From assembly GCA_944990035.1 (NCBI GenBank), contig CALYLX010000128.1, positions 1,956,001 to 2,020,000 of the forward strand: a stretch of 64,000 nucleotides of DNA, written 5' to 3'. The first letter of the stretch is position 1, and each line of letters begins with the position of its first letter. The notes below the pieces were generated by a model that was not told where the DNA came from, ran no database searches, and saw only the letters and a list, made by a program, of their open reading frames with translations. The DNA comes from Clitopilus passeckerianus. Lineage: Eukaryota > Basidiomycota > Agaricomycetes > Agaricales > Entolomataceae. This document shows, in pieces, positions 1-11,492 of this stretch. Position numbers and translations under genes: made by a program.

Positions 1-958
1 TGGAGACACTTCATTACCTGGCGGAAAAACAGACGAGGGTGATGCATCGCCAGAAGACACTGCTGTAAGGTCGGCCCCGCTCTCGTATTCGGACATTGAG
101 TGACGTACGTTCCTAGCGTAGGGAAGCCTTTGAAGAGGTACAGTTTAGCTCACAGATCCGCTCAGAACTCTGCTTAGTGACATCTGAACCAGATTGGCCT
201 TCCTCGAGATCGGAAAAAAGTTCCCTTGCTATGCATCCTGGAACCTGTCGTCGCTGGCAATGGCATTGTCGTAACTCCGTAAGCCGTCTTCTTGGTTTTT
301 GGTTGGCAGTCGCGGATTTGAACTCTTGCAGTGTCGTGGTTCTTATACTGGATAATTCGCTACAGGTGAAGTCGGCTTCGTAGGAGGTTATGCAGCGTAA
401 TTGACGACCGCGTGCGCACAGCCAATACTCAACCGTGCAGAAGTGGCTAGCTTATTTTCACATCCCCTTGGCTCTTTCTTGACAACGGAAGCACCTTACC
501 CAACGGAGTCGGAGACACTTGAAGTTCCCTATTACTCCCATAGCGATTGGGACCAGCCAGGTCCCAATGGCCAGGTTTGGCCACACCGTGCTCATCGTTT
601 CCTCACCGGACGCGAGGCTGGAGGTGTCAAACCAGTATTTGGACTGACAGCGTATGTTGACCTTCCTTGTATCCATCGCATATTAAAGGACTCAACCACG
701 TCCAACAGTGGAATTATGATTCAGGTGGCCACTATAGCCTATGGACATCCGCCAGAGTTCGAGGTACAGCTCCCGGGAGCTCCCAGTTTGGAAGCACGTC
801 TGGCGTGGGCACTTCTGAGCAATCAAACACTTCACGAAGCATGTGAAAAGGAGGGCTTGAAGATGGACTGGGACGTGCTGCGACGAATCTGTGGCGCAGG
901 CCAGAAATATCGGCGGGGTCGGCCACACAAGGATGCCGCCCACGGTAGTAAATTATGA
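1..958 (+). CDS. Nudix hydrolase, PCD1/NUDT7-like CoA pyrophosphatase (3' part, truncated at window edge)
   Basis: This is the C-terminal portion of a Nudix hydrolase of the CoA/acyl-CoA pyrophosphatase type (usually peroxisomal or mitochondrial). Exons as read: 1-69, 122-137, 193-278, 332-365, 422-651 and 709-958. Spliced, the Nudix box reads GGKTDEGD, then TAVREAFEEIGLP, matching G-x5-E-x7-REUxEExGU. The REAFEE helix lies on a 16-nt exon (122-137). Downstream, VVAGNGIVVTP, LGSFLTTEAPY, HRF and GLTA match conserved C-terminal positions of this family. The donor before the micro-exon is GTCGGC, a weak site chosen because it alone restores the motif. The start and the substrate-recognition N-terminus lie outside the window. 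The fit to the family is strong; the exact substrate is inferred from family membership. Confidence 0.88.
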
Positions 959-1620
959 TGAGGAAGAAACATCGATTATGTATCGTAAGGTCTTCTATTA
1001 GTGTTTGGTATAATTATTTCATCTATATCCATATTATACCTATTTCCTTGTCAATCTACACGTTTTCAGATCGCAGATTGGGGAATAGATCCTTTCAAGT
1101 ATTAAACCTTACACAACGACAGGGAACCAGATCTTGGGGCGCTAGTCGCTTGATCAATTGGTAATCTGAGGCACATGCTTTCGAATACACTCTAAGGGTA
1201 GCTTCAGCTCAGTGTGTGCATATTTGACGCGATCATACTCCGCAGAGCCTAGAAGTTTTCGGTTCCTGGGAAGTGCAAAGACTCCGGCGGCAGACAAGGA
1301 GAGCCTGTGATAATTGCACGCGGAGAGCCTACCACCTTTATGCAGCTCTGCCTATTGGTCGCAAATTCCACAGGCAGCACGCTTTACGGTTGTTTAAGGA
1401 ATCAGTACTCAGTCCTGAGTACCCCACGCCTTCAATGAAAGAACAACGAGTAGATGGAGGCGACTGCCAGCATGCTGTGGAAAGGCTGCGCCGGCTGAGC
1501 CGGGATGATCTCCGGAGGGCCGGCAACATACTTAGATCAGCTTCATACCAGTTGCTTTCAAACCTCTCTCTACCACAGTCCAACGACAGGCCCGTCCTCG
1601 TCGTAGTCAGCGTTGAAACT

Positions 1621-2813
1621 ATGCCAGCACCAGCCGTCTACGTTGTTGCTGCCATTGGTGCCATCGCTGCAGGCATTGCTTTCAAACAGGTATCATAATC
1701 ACTTCATTGCTTTGAAGGAGCTCATCCTAATACTCAGACTTTTCCGTCTCACCTTGAAGTTCGTATATGAACCCCACCTTGCTCCAAAGCTAGAACAATG
1801 GGCGGAGGAATTCCTTGCTAACCGTCGTGCTCGTCGACAAGCTCGGGAAGGCTATGGGCTCATCTCAGTACCGGCCCACTCTGACGATGACGAGGATGAT
1901 TCGTCAGTTCCACAACACAGAACGCAAATGAACAAATCCTCCAATGGAAGCGACACATTCGGACAATGCTCAGGCCATCCAACTCCTCACGATTCCATTG
2001 AGCTGGATACCCTCCGTCAGTGGCGTGCTGAGGTCGACAGCATCCAGAATAGGCGCCTACGACACCGGAATAACGCTGGAAGATCTACTTCTAACCACGG
2101 TCTTGACGAGGTGAGATCTTCATGGATGCTGTTCATTTAAAGGTACTGACCTGTTGTTTGATTATTTATAGTCGATTATCCATTCCTCAATGAGCCCTCC
2201 CACTCATGTCCTATTCGATCCCTCAATTCCATCTACACCTTCAACCTCTGCAAGTCATAAGGCGTCGCCAGCAGTGCGGAGCACCACACTTGATACTATT
2301 GAGGAACCATTCAGACCCGAGTTCAGTTCACCCCGTCGCCCTCTTGTAGAGTTAGGCAAGCTTCCTACCCCTGATCCCTCGATTGCCGCTTCTCCCATTC
2401 CTGGCCCTGCAACACTTTCTCCGGCGAGGGTGCCGAGTTTGTCTGAAGTCTATCCAGTTGAACTCGACTCGGAGCGGGGTATCGAGCTCCTGTCTGCCCC
2501 CTCGTCTCGAGCGGAAACCCCCTTCTCCTCGTTCTCTAACCCCACTGGCCGAGGAGCAGATACTCAACAGCCCACCAGCATCTTCGACTTTTCCTCACCG
2601 AACACACGTTCTCCAGAATTAGAGGACTTTGCCTCTCCTGCGTTATCGCATCCCCTTTCAGAGCTGGATTTCCTCTCGGACGTGGACGAGCACAACAACG
2701 TGATGTCACCGCAGTCTGTAATTACTGACGCAACCTGGGAGGATGAGGACGATGCCGGTTCCTCTGACGGTTCTGATTCTAGCTGGGCCAGCGCAGGACC
2801 GCGCGGACAATGA
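1621..2813 (+). CDS. Membrane-anchored, serine/proline-rich hypothetical protein
   Basis: No family recognised. Exons 1621-1689, 1760-2110 and 2172-2813 join in frame (all phase 0) to about 353 residues. The protein opens with a hydrophobic stretch starting MPAPAVYVVAAIGAIAAGI, which looks like an uncleaved N-terminal anchor. A charged helix with many Arg (around LEQWAEEFLANRRARRQ), an acidic DDDEDD patch, and a long Ser/Pro-rich, probably disordered tail follow. The tail ends in an acidic WEDEDDAGSSD segment. This architecture would suit an outer-mitochondrial or ER membrane adaptor facing the cytosol, but that is inference. The first intron's acceptor (AAG at 1757-1759) is less certain than the second. 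Confidence 0.62.
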
Positions 2814-4712
2814 GGCATGCTTCTTTTTCGCCGGGATCCGCATTGACAATTTCGAAGCTATCCCCCTATTTTGATCTCTTATGCGCCTGGCCTAGATTAT
2901 TTAACCTCCCCTTGGCTTATCCTCCTTGTACAAGCTATTTCTCCACACGTTTTCAATAGTGTTTTGCAGACTATCCGTTTACCATTGTAATTTTAGTGTC
3001 ACTGTCGTCTATCTCTGTAGTTCAGCATTTACTTTCGCCTGTACATTATTGTATCTACCAATCACGAAACACAATCTGGTCCTATCCACCTCTTCCAGAT
3101 TAGTGGACCATGGTGGCACATGGTGGCAATTATTTCGCCACATTTTGTTGGATGACGACCTATCCTCCTGTGGCCGCGGCAGTTCCCAGGATCGGCTCTC
3201 TTTCTAACCATCATGATCTGCACCATCTGCCACTTTATAAAAGGCCGGTTTTGAAAGATTTTGGGATTCCGCCAACGACGAAAGGTTTCGGCCACTCGGC
3301 TTCAACAAAGCCTCCCATGACTACGTAGTAGGTGCACAAGGTCCGGAGTCAAAGAGTTTAGAGCGCTTCTTCATCTGTCAACAGAGGCCCCATTTGCCTC
3401 GACGACGTCAGCTGCGACGTCTGGGATGAGGTATCCCTGTAAAATGGGCCGTAAAAAGACGTTGTATACATGTGGTTCTTTGCTACACAACGAGGCCTGT
3501 TAACCCCCATTCATTGAGGAGAGTCATGCAACTGTCCGATCTCCTCCCCTGGCCTTGACACTTGTCCGCTCTAACCTGCGTGGGCCGACCAGAGCTGGAA
3601 TGCAGCTGCAAGGATAGAAGTAACAATGCTACATACAGGAGATTTAAACACGAGACACGTATCGTGTTGCGTTGGGGAAAGCGCTAGAAACTGTGGGAAG
3701 TAATCCATTCCCTCGAACCCTGTCAAACTCCTCTTGGTCTCCATGCGCGTTTCTCGGAAGACACCGCTGAGTCAGGGTAGGGACGGCCTCATCCGCACGG
3801 ACAGACTGCCTCTTGGATGACCGGATCCGTGTTTACTAGTGTCAACCAAACGGGAACGCAAGGTTGGATCTATCCAAGATCGTGTCAAAAAGCTCTCATC
3901 GTGCACGGTGGCAACAAATTTACGGGTCAATCGGCAATGGGACGATAATTTCGTGATTTTCGAACACGTAGGGTATGTCCTGCTGAGATCTGGATAGTGG
4001 AAGTGGAGGTAGAGTTCAAATGGCTTGTGGCAATATCATCAAAACCTCCCCCGGATATCAAAGTTTGTAAGGCAGAACAATAAATCTTTGTACAGTTAGA
4101 TCTGACGAAATCTAAGGTTTTCGGCATCTATCGAATCATCACAATGACAATCCACACATATACGGGTGTTATTGTGTTTTAACTTTGCGGCATAAATAAT
4201 TTGCGTGGTTCTACCGCCGGGAAACAGAAACTTTGGAAGACGACTTGCCTCGTCGTCAAAAACGGGCAATGGGCTGGATCTCTTCAGATCTAAGGGCGAT
4301 TAATGGAAGTAAAACTTGCGAGCACTCGAGCCCACTACTAGGCTCTAGTTTCGGTGAGTAGACTCCTCCGTGTGCTGTGTGTGAATGGATGACAGATATC
4401 ACAACTGGAGGTACATTAGTGGCGCAATGGTGACGGCAGTGAATCGACGAGATTCTGTATGAAGGTGACTTGAAATTCCTAAACCGGCAGGACGATTTCC
4501 ATTCGCGGCTGTGACGTAAGGGGTTGCAGACAATTCCTATTTCCCCTCGCAATATTCAGAAATCCAGTTTCTTTTCTGCTTGGTCAGCAAATGTATATAT
4601 ACTCGAGAGTTCATCCCTCCGTCCCCCATTCTCCATCCGCTCCCCACTACTTTATCCACACTCTCCTTTCTCCTGCTCAGGGCGACCCCGCTGCGACCCC
4701 TAAACTCTGATC
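2814..4712. other. Intergenic stretch, no convincing gene
   Basis: About 1.9 kb between a convergent-looking end and the P450 promoter. Short open frames exist on both strands, for example 3110-3328 plus and 3062-3295 minus over the same bases, but none has splice partners or a recognisable motif. The last 120 bases hold the P450 promoter. Confidence 0.5.
4591..4600 (+). promoter_or_regulatory. TATA-like element of the P450 gene
   Basis: ATGTATATAT about 113-122 bases upstream of the P450 ATG, followed by a pyrimidine-rich CT leader typical of fungal transcription starts. Confidence 0.5.
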
Positions 4713-6729
4713 ATGGAACATCAAGCCGCCACCACCGCCTCTACTTCTCTGATTCCCTACAACTTCGCTCTCTCTGTGATCTGCGCTGTGGTAGCGTACT
4801 CGCTTATCCGTGCTATCTACAATGTTTTCTTGTCACCTCTCAGCGCTATCCCTGGTCCCTGGTATGCGGCCGTCTCCGACTTTTGGATTACAATCCATGT
4901 CTTTAGGCTTCGCCAATGCAAGACAACACATGAACTCTTTGAGCGTTATGGTCCTGTCGTTCGCATTGGCCCTAAGAAGGTCATATTTCGCGATCTCTCC
5001 ACTGCGCGCAGCGTATATGCTATCCAAAGATTCGACAAGAGTCCTTACTACAAAGGTCTACTCACGTAAGGCACTTACCTACTGAACAGTGACCGCAATG
5101 CTCATCTGAAGGTTTTTCTCACAGCAACGATAATGATCATGCGTACCTGCCATAGCATATATATAAAGACCTCTTGACCGATTTTGATGCTTGACAGGAT
5201 GACTACCCTCGACCACTCGTCGCATGCCATTCGCCGTAAGGGCTACGCGCCCCATTATGCGCCATCCAATCTCGGCCATTTCCAAACGGAGATGCACGAA
5301 TTCACTATGGAGCTTGTTAAGGTATTGACTACTTGGCACTCCCATCATCGTTGTCGGCCCTAATTTAAGACGCAGTCTCTAGAGAACATCGCTGGAAAGG
5401 AATCACTGAACTGTTTGGATGCATTCCGCCACCTCATGGTCGACATCGTGGTCTTCTCTTCTTTCGGGTATCGCCTGGGTGCGGTTAGCAAGTGGGGCTT
5501 GGAAGCCGTGGATCCGTTGTCAACTGCCATCAACGACTTCCCAAAGCGCGGAATAGTCGTAAGCCTATTCAGAGTTCATCCTCGTAAAATCACTGAAATT
5601 AATGGTTTCAGAGATCCACCGTTCCGTCTTGGTTCTGGAATCTCATCTGCAAAATTCCCAATGACCGGTGGCGTCAACTCTGTGACTCTGACAGGATCAT
5701 GGCAGAGGTAATCGAACCCCATTTGTAAACGTCGAGCGCTAAATTCGTTCGTAGTTTGTCAGTGCTCGGGTATACGAAATGCGCGCCCAGACCAACACAG
5801 GCAAGGTTGGAGACGAAGGCAAGACGCCAATGCTTGAGCGAATGTTACAGTATCGATATAACAGTGGCGAGCTTATGCCTGATAACGACATAATATCGGA
5901 ATGTATGGGACATCTGTAAGTCAGGTCGGCCTTTGAAAGTTGTTTAGCTACTAATACCAGGTTTCCTCAAGCATTGCAGGCTCGGACACCACCTCCACTA
6001 CACTCTCCTACCTCTTCTGGGAGCTTAGCAGGAGGCCTGACATCCTGAATAAATTGCGTGCCGAGATCGAAGATGCCATGCCCCAAAGCGATGCAATCCC
6101 AGACCTTGGAACTCTGCAGGCACTCCCTTACCTAGAGGCCTTCGTCAAAGAAGGTGAGTCGCCTCTTCTCTTCTTGGCATCATAGACTGAACGAACTGCT
6201 ATCCAGGCCTTAGAGTGTATTCGGCCGCTCCCAGCCTTCTGGAGCGTGTCGTCCCGGAGTCGGTGTCAAAGAATTCAGGTTGCGACGAGTTGTTTGATCT
6301 GATGGGCTATGGGCTTCCCCCTGGCACGATTGTATCCACTCAGGCCTGGTCTATGCACCGTGACGCTGAGGTATTCCCATCACCCGATGCGTTTTCACCT
6401 GAGCGTTGGCTACGTAACTCCACCACGGCCGACGAGCTCAAGCGAATGAACCAACACATGATGCCTTTCGGGATTGGGACACGCGTCTGTGGTGGTCAGA
6501 ATCTGGCTCAGCTCATGATCAGGGTTGTCATCGCTGCTCTTGTCCGAAACTTTGAGGTTGTTGCGCCTGCGGAGACGAATGAGCAGAGCATGGACATAAA
6601 GGATAGTTTTGTGAGTGTCTACATTACCGTCAGCAGAACTGCTTTAGCTGACAATCTGTTTTTATCCAGGTGATTTTCCCCGCTGCTATGGAGTGCAAAC
6701 TCTCTTTTCTCCCCCGCGCACACGATTGA
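4713..6729 (+). CDS. Cytochrome P450 monooxygenase
   Basis: Eight exons (4713-5065, 5198-5321, 5376-5558, 5612-5707, 5755-5915, 5972-6153, 6207-6610, 6670-6729) give 520 residues, the usual P450 length. The N-terminus has a membrane anchor (LSVICAVVAYSLIRAI) and a proline hinge IPGPWYA. The I-helix oxygen-binding motif is AGSDTT. The K-helix ExxR is EGLR, encoded across the exon 6/7 join. PERW follows, then the heme loop FGIGTRVCGG with the axial Cys near residue 461. All hallmark residues are present, so the enzyme should be active with a cytochrome P450 reductase at the ER. Basidiomycete P450s of this shape often act on aromatic or secondary metabolites, but no substrate can be named from sequence. 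No biosynthetic cluster surrounds it. Confidence 0.93.
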
Positions 6730-7234
6730 AGCGCTACCTTCCACTCTTTCATACTTTTGGCTATCAAGGATTCTGTCATTTGTTTTCTTGCTATCGTGGA
6801 TGATACTCTTCTACTTTTATACGATCACATCCTGCACCTAAACTATGCTATCCTTCACGATCCTTGGTGTATCCCTCCCCGACTATGGCTTCCTAGCCCT
6901 TTTATCGACCTTCCTTTCATGTTTCCCTTTCGAGTTTCTCTGGGCTCTACTCTACGTCGCTGTCGTCTGGTTGCTCGACTTAATCCATACGCTATCTTAT
7001 TTCTTGTAATTCGTTGATACCCTGTGTGGAATCCTATGTTTTGAGGATCTAATCATGAGTGAACTTTGAACGGCTTTGATCAAGCATCGGAGGAGATTAT
7101 ATCAGCGAACTATCTGCAAACCACATGGCACTTGACGCTCAATCCCAGGTGCCATCGACTATCACGTATTTTTGGACTTTCATCCTCACCATGGTCTTCA
7201 ATCGCCGGCTGCTTCTTGTTGCTCGACCACCACC
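6730..7234. other. Intergenic, P450 terminator region and GH16 promoter
   Basis: About 500 bases, T- and C-rich, with no coding signal I trust. It contains the 3' end of the P450 and the upstream region of the glucanase; no clear TATA box is visible. Confidence 0.4.
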
Positions 7235-8737
7235 ATGGCTTTAGGCTCCCCGGGTGCTTGCCTGCTATTGCTCTGCCATTTGTGGTCTGCTCATGCATTC
7301 TACGTTCCACTGAAAGAATATTCTGGCCAGACTTTCTTCGATGCTTGGGATTTCTACGGGAATATTGACGACACAACTTGGGGTGAGGAAGCTTGGGTGC
7401 TCTAGGATACGAGGAGACTCACCTTCCTGGCAGGAAATGTCACGTACCTCGATCAACCGAGCGCCATGAGCCAAAAACTTACATACGTCAATGAGGCTGG
7501 CCATGCCATAATTCGAGTGGACAATACAACTAACATCCAGCTCGACAATGACAAGCTTGCTCACAGACCATCGGTAAGACAACATTTTTGGTTCACGTCC
7601 GCACTGGCGCCCTGACCGGTGTTCAGATCCGGCTGACCTCGAAAGACACTTATGGCGTCGGGACATTGTGGATATTTGATGCCATACACATGCCATACGG
7701 ATGTTCGGTGCGTATTCCAAAAGTGCTGAATTATTGTTCTCATTAAAAGTACAATTTTTCAGGTATGGCCCGCGTTCTGGAGCAAAGGCGTCGACAACTG
7801 GCCTCACACGGGAGAAATTGATATTGTTGAAAACATTAACCTTGCTGGTCATAACCAAATGGCTTTGCATGCCGACCCAGGTTGTGTACAAGCTCCAAAC
7901 AATGGACAAACTGGCCAGACTATCGAGAGTGATTGTCATCAGGATAAGGGTTGCATCGTCGCGGAAACCAAACCAAATAGCTATGGCCAAGGCTTCGCCC
8001 AGGCTGGAGGAGGCGTTTTTGCCCTGCAAATGGATGTTTCTGGTATTTACATCTGGTTTTGGAGCGTAAGTGAGCATCGCATCCTATAAAAGAGGCTCCC
8101 GCTCTAACTTCGATTCAAGCGACCAGACATCCCTCCCTTAATTAAGAACGCCAACTCCCAGACACGCATGGACACTACTCTTTTCGGCTCACCTTCTGCA
8201 TCATATCCTGGCGCTGGTTGCAACATCACACAGTATTTCCAAGCTCAGCAGCTATTGCTAGTAACAACTCTATGCGGTGTTTGGTGAGTACCACCCTCCT
8301 CCGGTTGAGGCCCTAACCCCTGAACTTCATTCATAGGGCTGGCATCCCTAGTATCTATTCTCAGACGTGCCCTGGCACCTGCGTACGCATTTTATTCCTT
8401 TTGCTCTCCCTCCACTTCTCATGCTCTTCACCTGTAGGTTTTGAATATCATTGGACCGGGGACACCAAATTATGACTCTGCTTACTGGGAAATCAATTAC
8501 CTGAGGACTTACATTGCGGATGCGCTTGCGCCACCATCGAGTTCCTCTTCTGCCTCATCATCATCAGCCGGACCAACGACTGCCGTTGTCACGACCGCCT
8601 CTTCTGAAGGTCCAATAGTCTTCCCGACCACAAATCCGGTCAGCACGCCGTCCGGGGGTGCGATGGGCTCGAACAGAGGCTCCTTCTTGACTAACACGCT
8701 TCTTCTTCTTTCGGTATTCTTGCTTCTGGGTATTTAG
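7235..8737 (+). CDS. GH16 endo-beta-1,3(4)-glucanase, predicted GPI-anchored
   Basis: Seven exons (7235-7382, 7434-7573, 7627-7707, 7763-8065, 8120-8283, 8337-8382, 8438-8737) give 393 residues. A signal peptide (CLLLLCHLWSAHA) precedes the GH16 fold. The catalytic motif is GEIDIVE, with the nucleophile and acid/base glutamates near residues 141 and 146 flanking Asp143. The preceding GTLWIFDAIHMPYG and WPAFWSKG strands are typical of the fungal laminarinase subfamily. The tail is Ser/Thr-rich (SSSSSASSSSAG) and ends in a hydrophobic NTLLLLSVFLLLGI, so a GPI anchor and a cell-wall or plasma-membrane location are likely. The expected role is remodelling of the fungus's own beta-glucan rather than feeding, an inference from the anchor. 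Confidence 0.93.
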
Positions 8738-9001
8738 AGTCTTGCTCTCATCTGTTATGTTTTTCTTTTTTTCTTTTGGCTATCTCAGAGACATTATGGA
8801 CAACCGTCGAGGTTTGTGTGCTGTATATTATACCCTTGGGGATGTACTGTGGATGTATGTCCCTTTGCGGAACTTCCCCCATGTATTTTTTGTCGGTCAC
8901 TTCGGTATCTCATAGATTTATGAAACATATTGATAGGGTCGCCTGCGGCCAGTCAGTTATAGACCCCAGCAGACAGGGAGTTTCTCCCAGCCATCATCCT
9001 C

Positions 9002-9519
9002 ATGCCTCTGAACCCCACCTCCATCATCAAGTATAAGGCCTATGCGGATATTGCAACGGCTGGTATTCTGACGGTTTGGCCGAAGCTGGTTTATCACTCA
9101 CTTCCTGCCCGCTTAATCTCGTCTGCCACTGGACTAGTATGTATTCTTTGAAGGAAGAGATGCGATTGGTCTGCTGACTACAACCAGCACTTGTCCCAGG
9201 TGGAGTCAGCGCCAGGATTCAACCAAGCCCTGGCATGCATGGTGTTAGCTATTGGCGTTGGTGATGTGATTGCAGTCCGACGAGGAGGAGCTGCCGTCTG
9301 TCCAGTCATATGTGGGTGATATTCGTACTGCGATATTTATCTCGGTACCTGATGTTTCCTCGGACAGTTGCCAGGAATTTGACCTGGGCTCTTTCTGGAT
9401 TCCTGACTTGTCTGTGGTCCCCAAACTTGGGCTCAGCAACGGTGCTTATGTCCAGCATCAACCATGTACTCTTCTGTGGGTTGTTGTATGTTGCAGACCC
9501 AAAAGTCACTCGCTGGTAA
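9002..9519 (+). CDS. Small multi-pass (about four-helix) membrane protein
   Basis: Exons 9002-9136, 9188-9311 and 9368-9519 join in frame (introns of 51 and 56 nt) to 136 residues. Hydrophobic helices are visible around ATAGILTVWPKLVYHSLP, ALACMVLAIGVGDVIAV, LTWALSGFLTCLW and VLMSSINHVLFCGLLYV; the protein ends in PKVTRW. I do not recognise the family. The compact four-helix layout is common in small fungal membrane proteins of unknown function. The second intron (donor GTGGGT at 9312) is the least certain point: an alternative frame near 9276-9345 reading SDEEELPSVQSYVGDIRTA also looks protein-like and could be an alternative exon. Confidence 0.55.
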
Positions 9520-9798
9520 TGGTTGTAAAGATAGGGTTCAATATGGAGTGTCGGATGTATTACGAGGAGTAACTTCTAGAACCCCAGAATGTAAGGCGTA
9601 TAAAAAACACGGGGATAACAAACAGTATGAACAAAGACTAATGTACGGAAAGTGCGTGGATTATGATACAATCGGTGTACGCGCAGCGTCATGTCAAGTG
9701 TGAAATGGGAACATAGATACAAGAACAATATGCAATGAGGGGCATGATAGGGATAGTTGGCGTGATGAAGAAACAAACGTAAGCAGCGCTTGTTTGAA

Positions 9799-11063
9799 TT
9801 ACCGCTCTGGAAAGAGCATTGGTCCGTCAAATTTATCAGGAGATCCAGGTTCCATCTCGCCATCGGAGTAGTCGTCGTAACGAAGTGGTGTTGCCATGGG
9901 CAGCGGTGGCAATGGTGGGGGTGTTCGTAGGTTGCGGTACAAGTCGCGGTCTTCCTCGCCAAGGTCAGAGAGGGGAACGGGAGATGCGGTCATAATGCGA
10001 TCACCGAACATTGGGCCGCCAGCCTGCGACCGAGGATTATTCCCGCCAGAGACGTCGTCTGCGCCGCGATTTGGAAATGTCTCGCGTGTGCTGCCGTTGC
10101 GATAAACGGAGGGGAAGTGATATGACGGTGAGGATGAGACTTGAGATGAGATGAAAGTATAGACAAAAGCCTCCGGATCAGGGCGATGACCGTGTGGACG
10201 CCAGTAACGAGCACCTTCCGGACGTAGAGGTGTTGCTGGCTTGTGGCGTACGTGACCATTCTCACTGTCAGAGATCTGACACGCACGGTAGCGAGTTCCG
10301 ATTAGGTTACCACTGAGACACGAAAAAGTCAGCCAAACTCGTACGCAGGACAGAGAGACAAAATTCATCCTCACCATACAGCGCAAGCAATACCCTCACG
10401 GAAGCACCCACAACCACTTCTGACGATCTTTGAGGCAATGTTTCGGTCAAAGTAACATGGGTCTAATGGGGTGACGGCGTCGGTAGCATCTGTTGAAGCT
10501 TGCCAGGCGTGTTGCCGCTTGATTGGGGCAGCTGCAACGTGAAGAACTGCTCCACAGCCGTTGGTTCTTCTCGCCTTGGCTGACCTGGAGGTTCGTTTCG
10601 AATGAGAAGAGCTCGAAGGATATAGAGGCAGACGTGACGGCCGGAACGAGCATGGCTCATCTGGGATGTCTTCGGCAGGGTTACCATAACCCCCACAGAA
10701 GATGGAATAGATAAAATTCGATTCTTCATCGACGGTGGCATGTCTTCTGGGCCTGGTCCGATCCCTCACGCGTTCCCTTGGATAGGGTGAGGGTTGTATG
10801 TCTTCGGGTTCAGACTCCCAAGGAGGGGAGCCGACGACAATAATATTCGAGTAGCCCTGTGTTTGGTTGCTTTGCTGCTGCTGGCTGTAGCCATGATCTA
10901 GCCTCATTGCACCTCTTCTTCGTAGCCGAGAGGCCTCGCCAGTGCGTACAAGGTCTGATAAGACAATTGAATCGTCCGGGTCTGGGGACGGTGGCGCTAG
11001 GCTCTCGTTGTCGGAATCAATATGGTGAATCGATTGAGAGCGTTGTCGATAGATAATGGGCAT
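9799..11063 (-). CDS. Hypothetical protein with a Cys-rich CGC/CAVC core
   Basis: Two exons on the minus strand (11063-10375 and 10312-9799) join to 400 residues. The N-terminal half is polar and disordered (MPIIYRQRSQSIHHIDSD). The centre holds SGCGCFREGIACAVCGN, whose Cys spacing C-x-C-x6-C-x2-C is split by the intron exactly at the last Cys codon; this could bind zinc. Two further Cys follow (CYFD upstream, ACQ downstream). The tail is proline-rich. An in-frame ATG also lies at 11162, and I prefer 11063 because the upstream extension adds low-complexity sequence. Function unknown. It is divergently arranged with the phytase gene. Confidence 0.7.
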
Positions 11064-11492
11064 GTTAAAGAGGGGAGGAACATGCAGGCGGCTTAGTGGT
11101 TTTCGGATGCACAGCCAGTGGTGCGTGGATTCCTCGTTTTCATGAAATGATGATGTAAGCATGGATCAAGGTTATTCTCGACAGGAGCCCGGGAACCTTC
11201 GGGACCCCTCATCGAGCTTTTCAGCCATGTTTTCTGCATAACGAAGGGCGCATCTTGCGAGTTTGCAGCATGGAAGCAGGAGGCAAAGTCATTAATGGTA
11301 GAATTAAACAGCAGTCGTAGCGTTATTTTTAGCGATCATGATCAAGCTAACGTCCTTTAATCTAAATACATGTAAACAACGATCGACCTTGTGCTCGTTC
11401 CCTTTGCATGGCGGATCATACTCGCTGCATCTTGGCTGCGTTCTACTCTCTCTAGTGCGCTTTGTCGGCTCCTTCTGACGAACGTGCTCGAC
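11064..11492. other. Shared divergent promoter region
   Basis: About 430 bases between the minus-strand hypothetical and the plus-strand phytase. No TATA box or repeat stands out. The exact phytase start, and hence this boundary, is uncertain. Confidence 0.35.

Noticed and set aside
3062..3328. Opposing open frames on both strands
   Set aside because: They overlap the same bases and neither shows a motif or splice context; at most one could be real.
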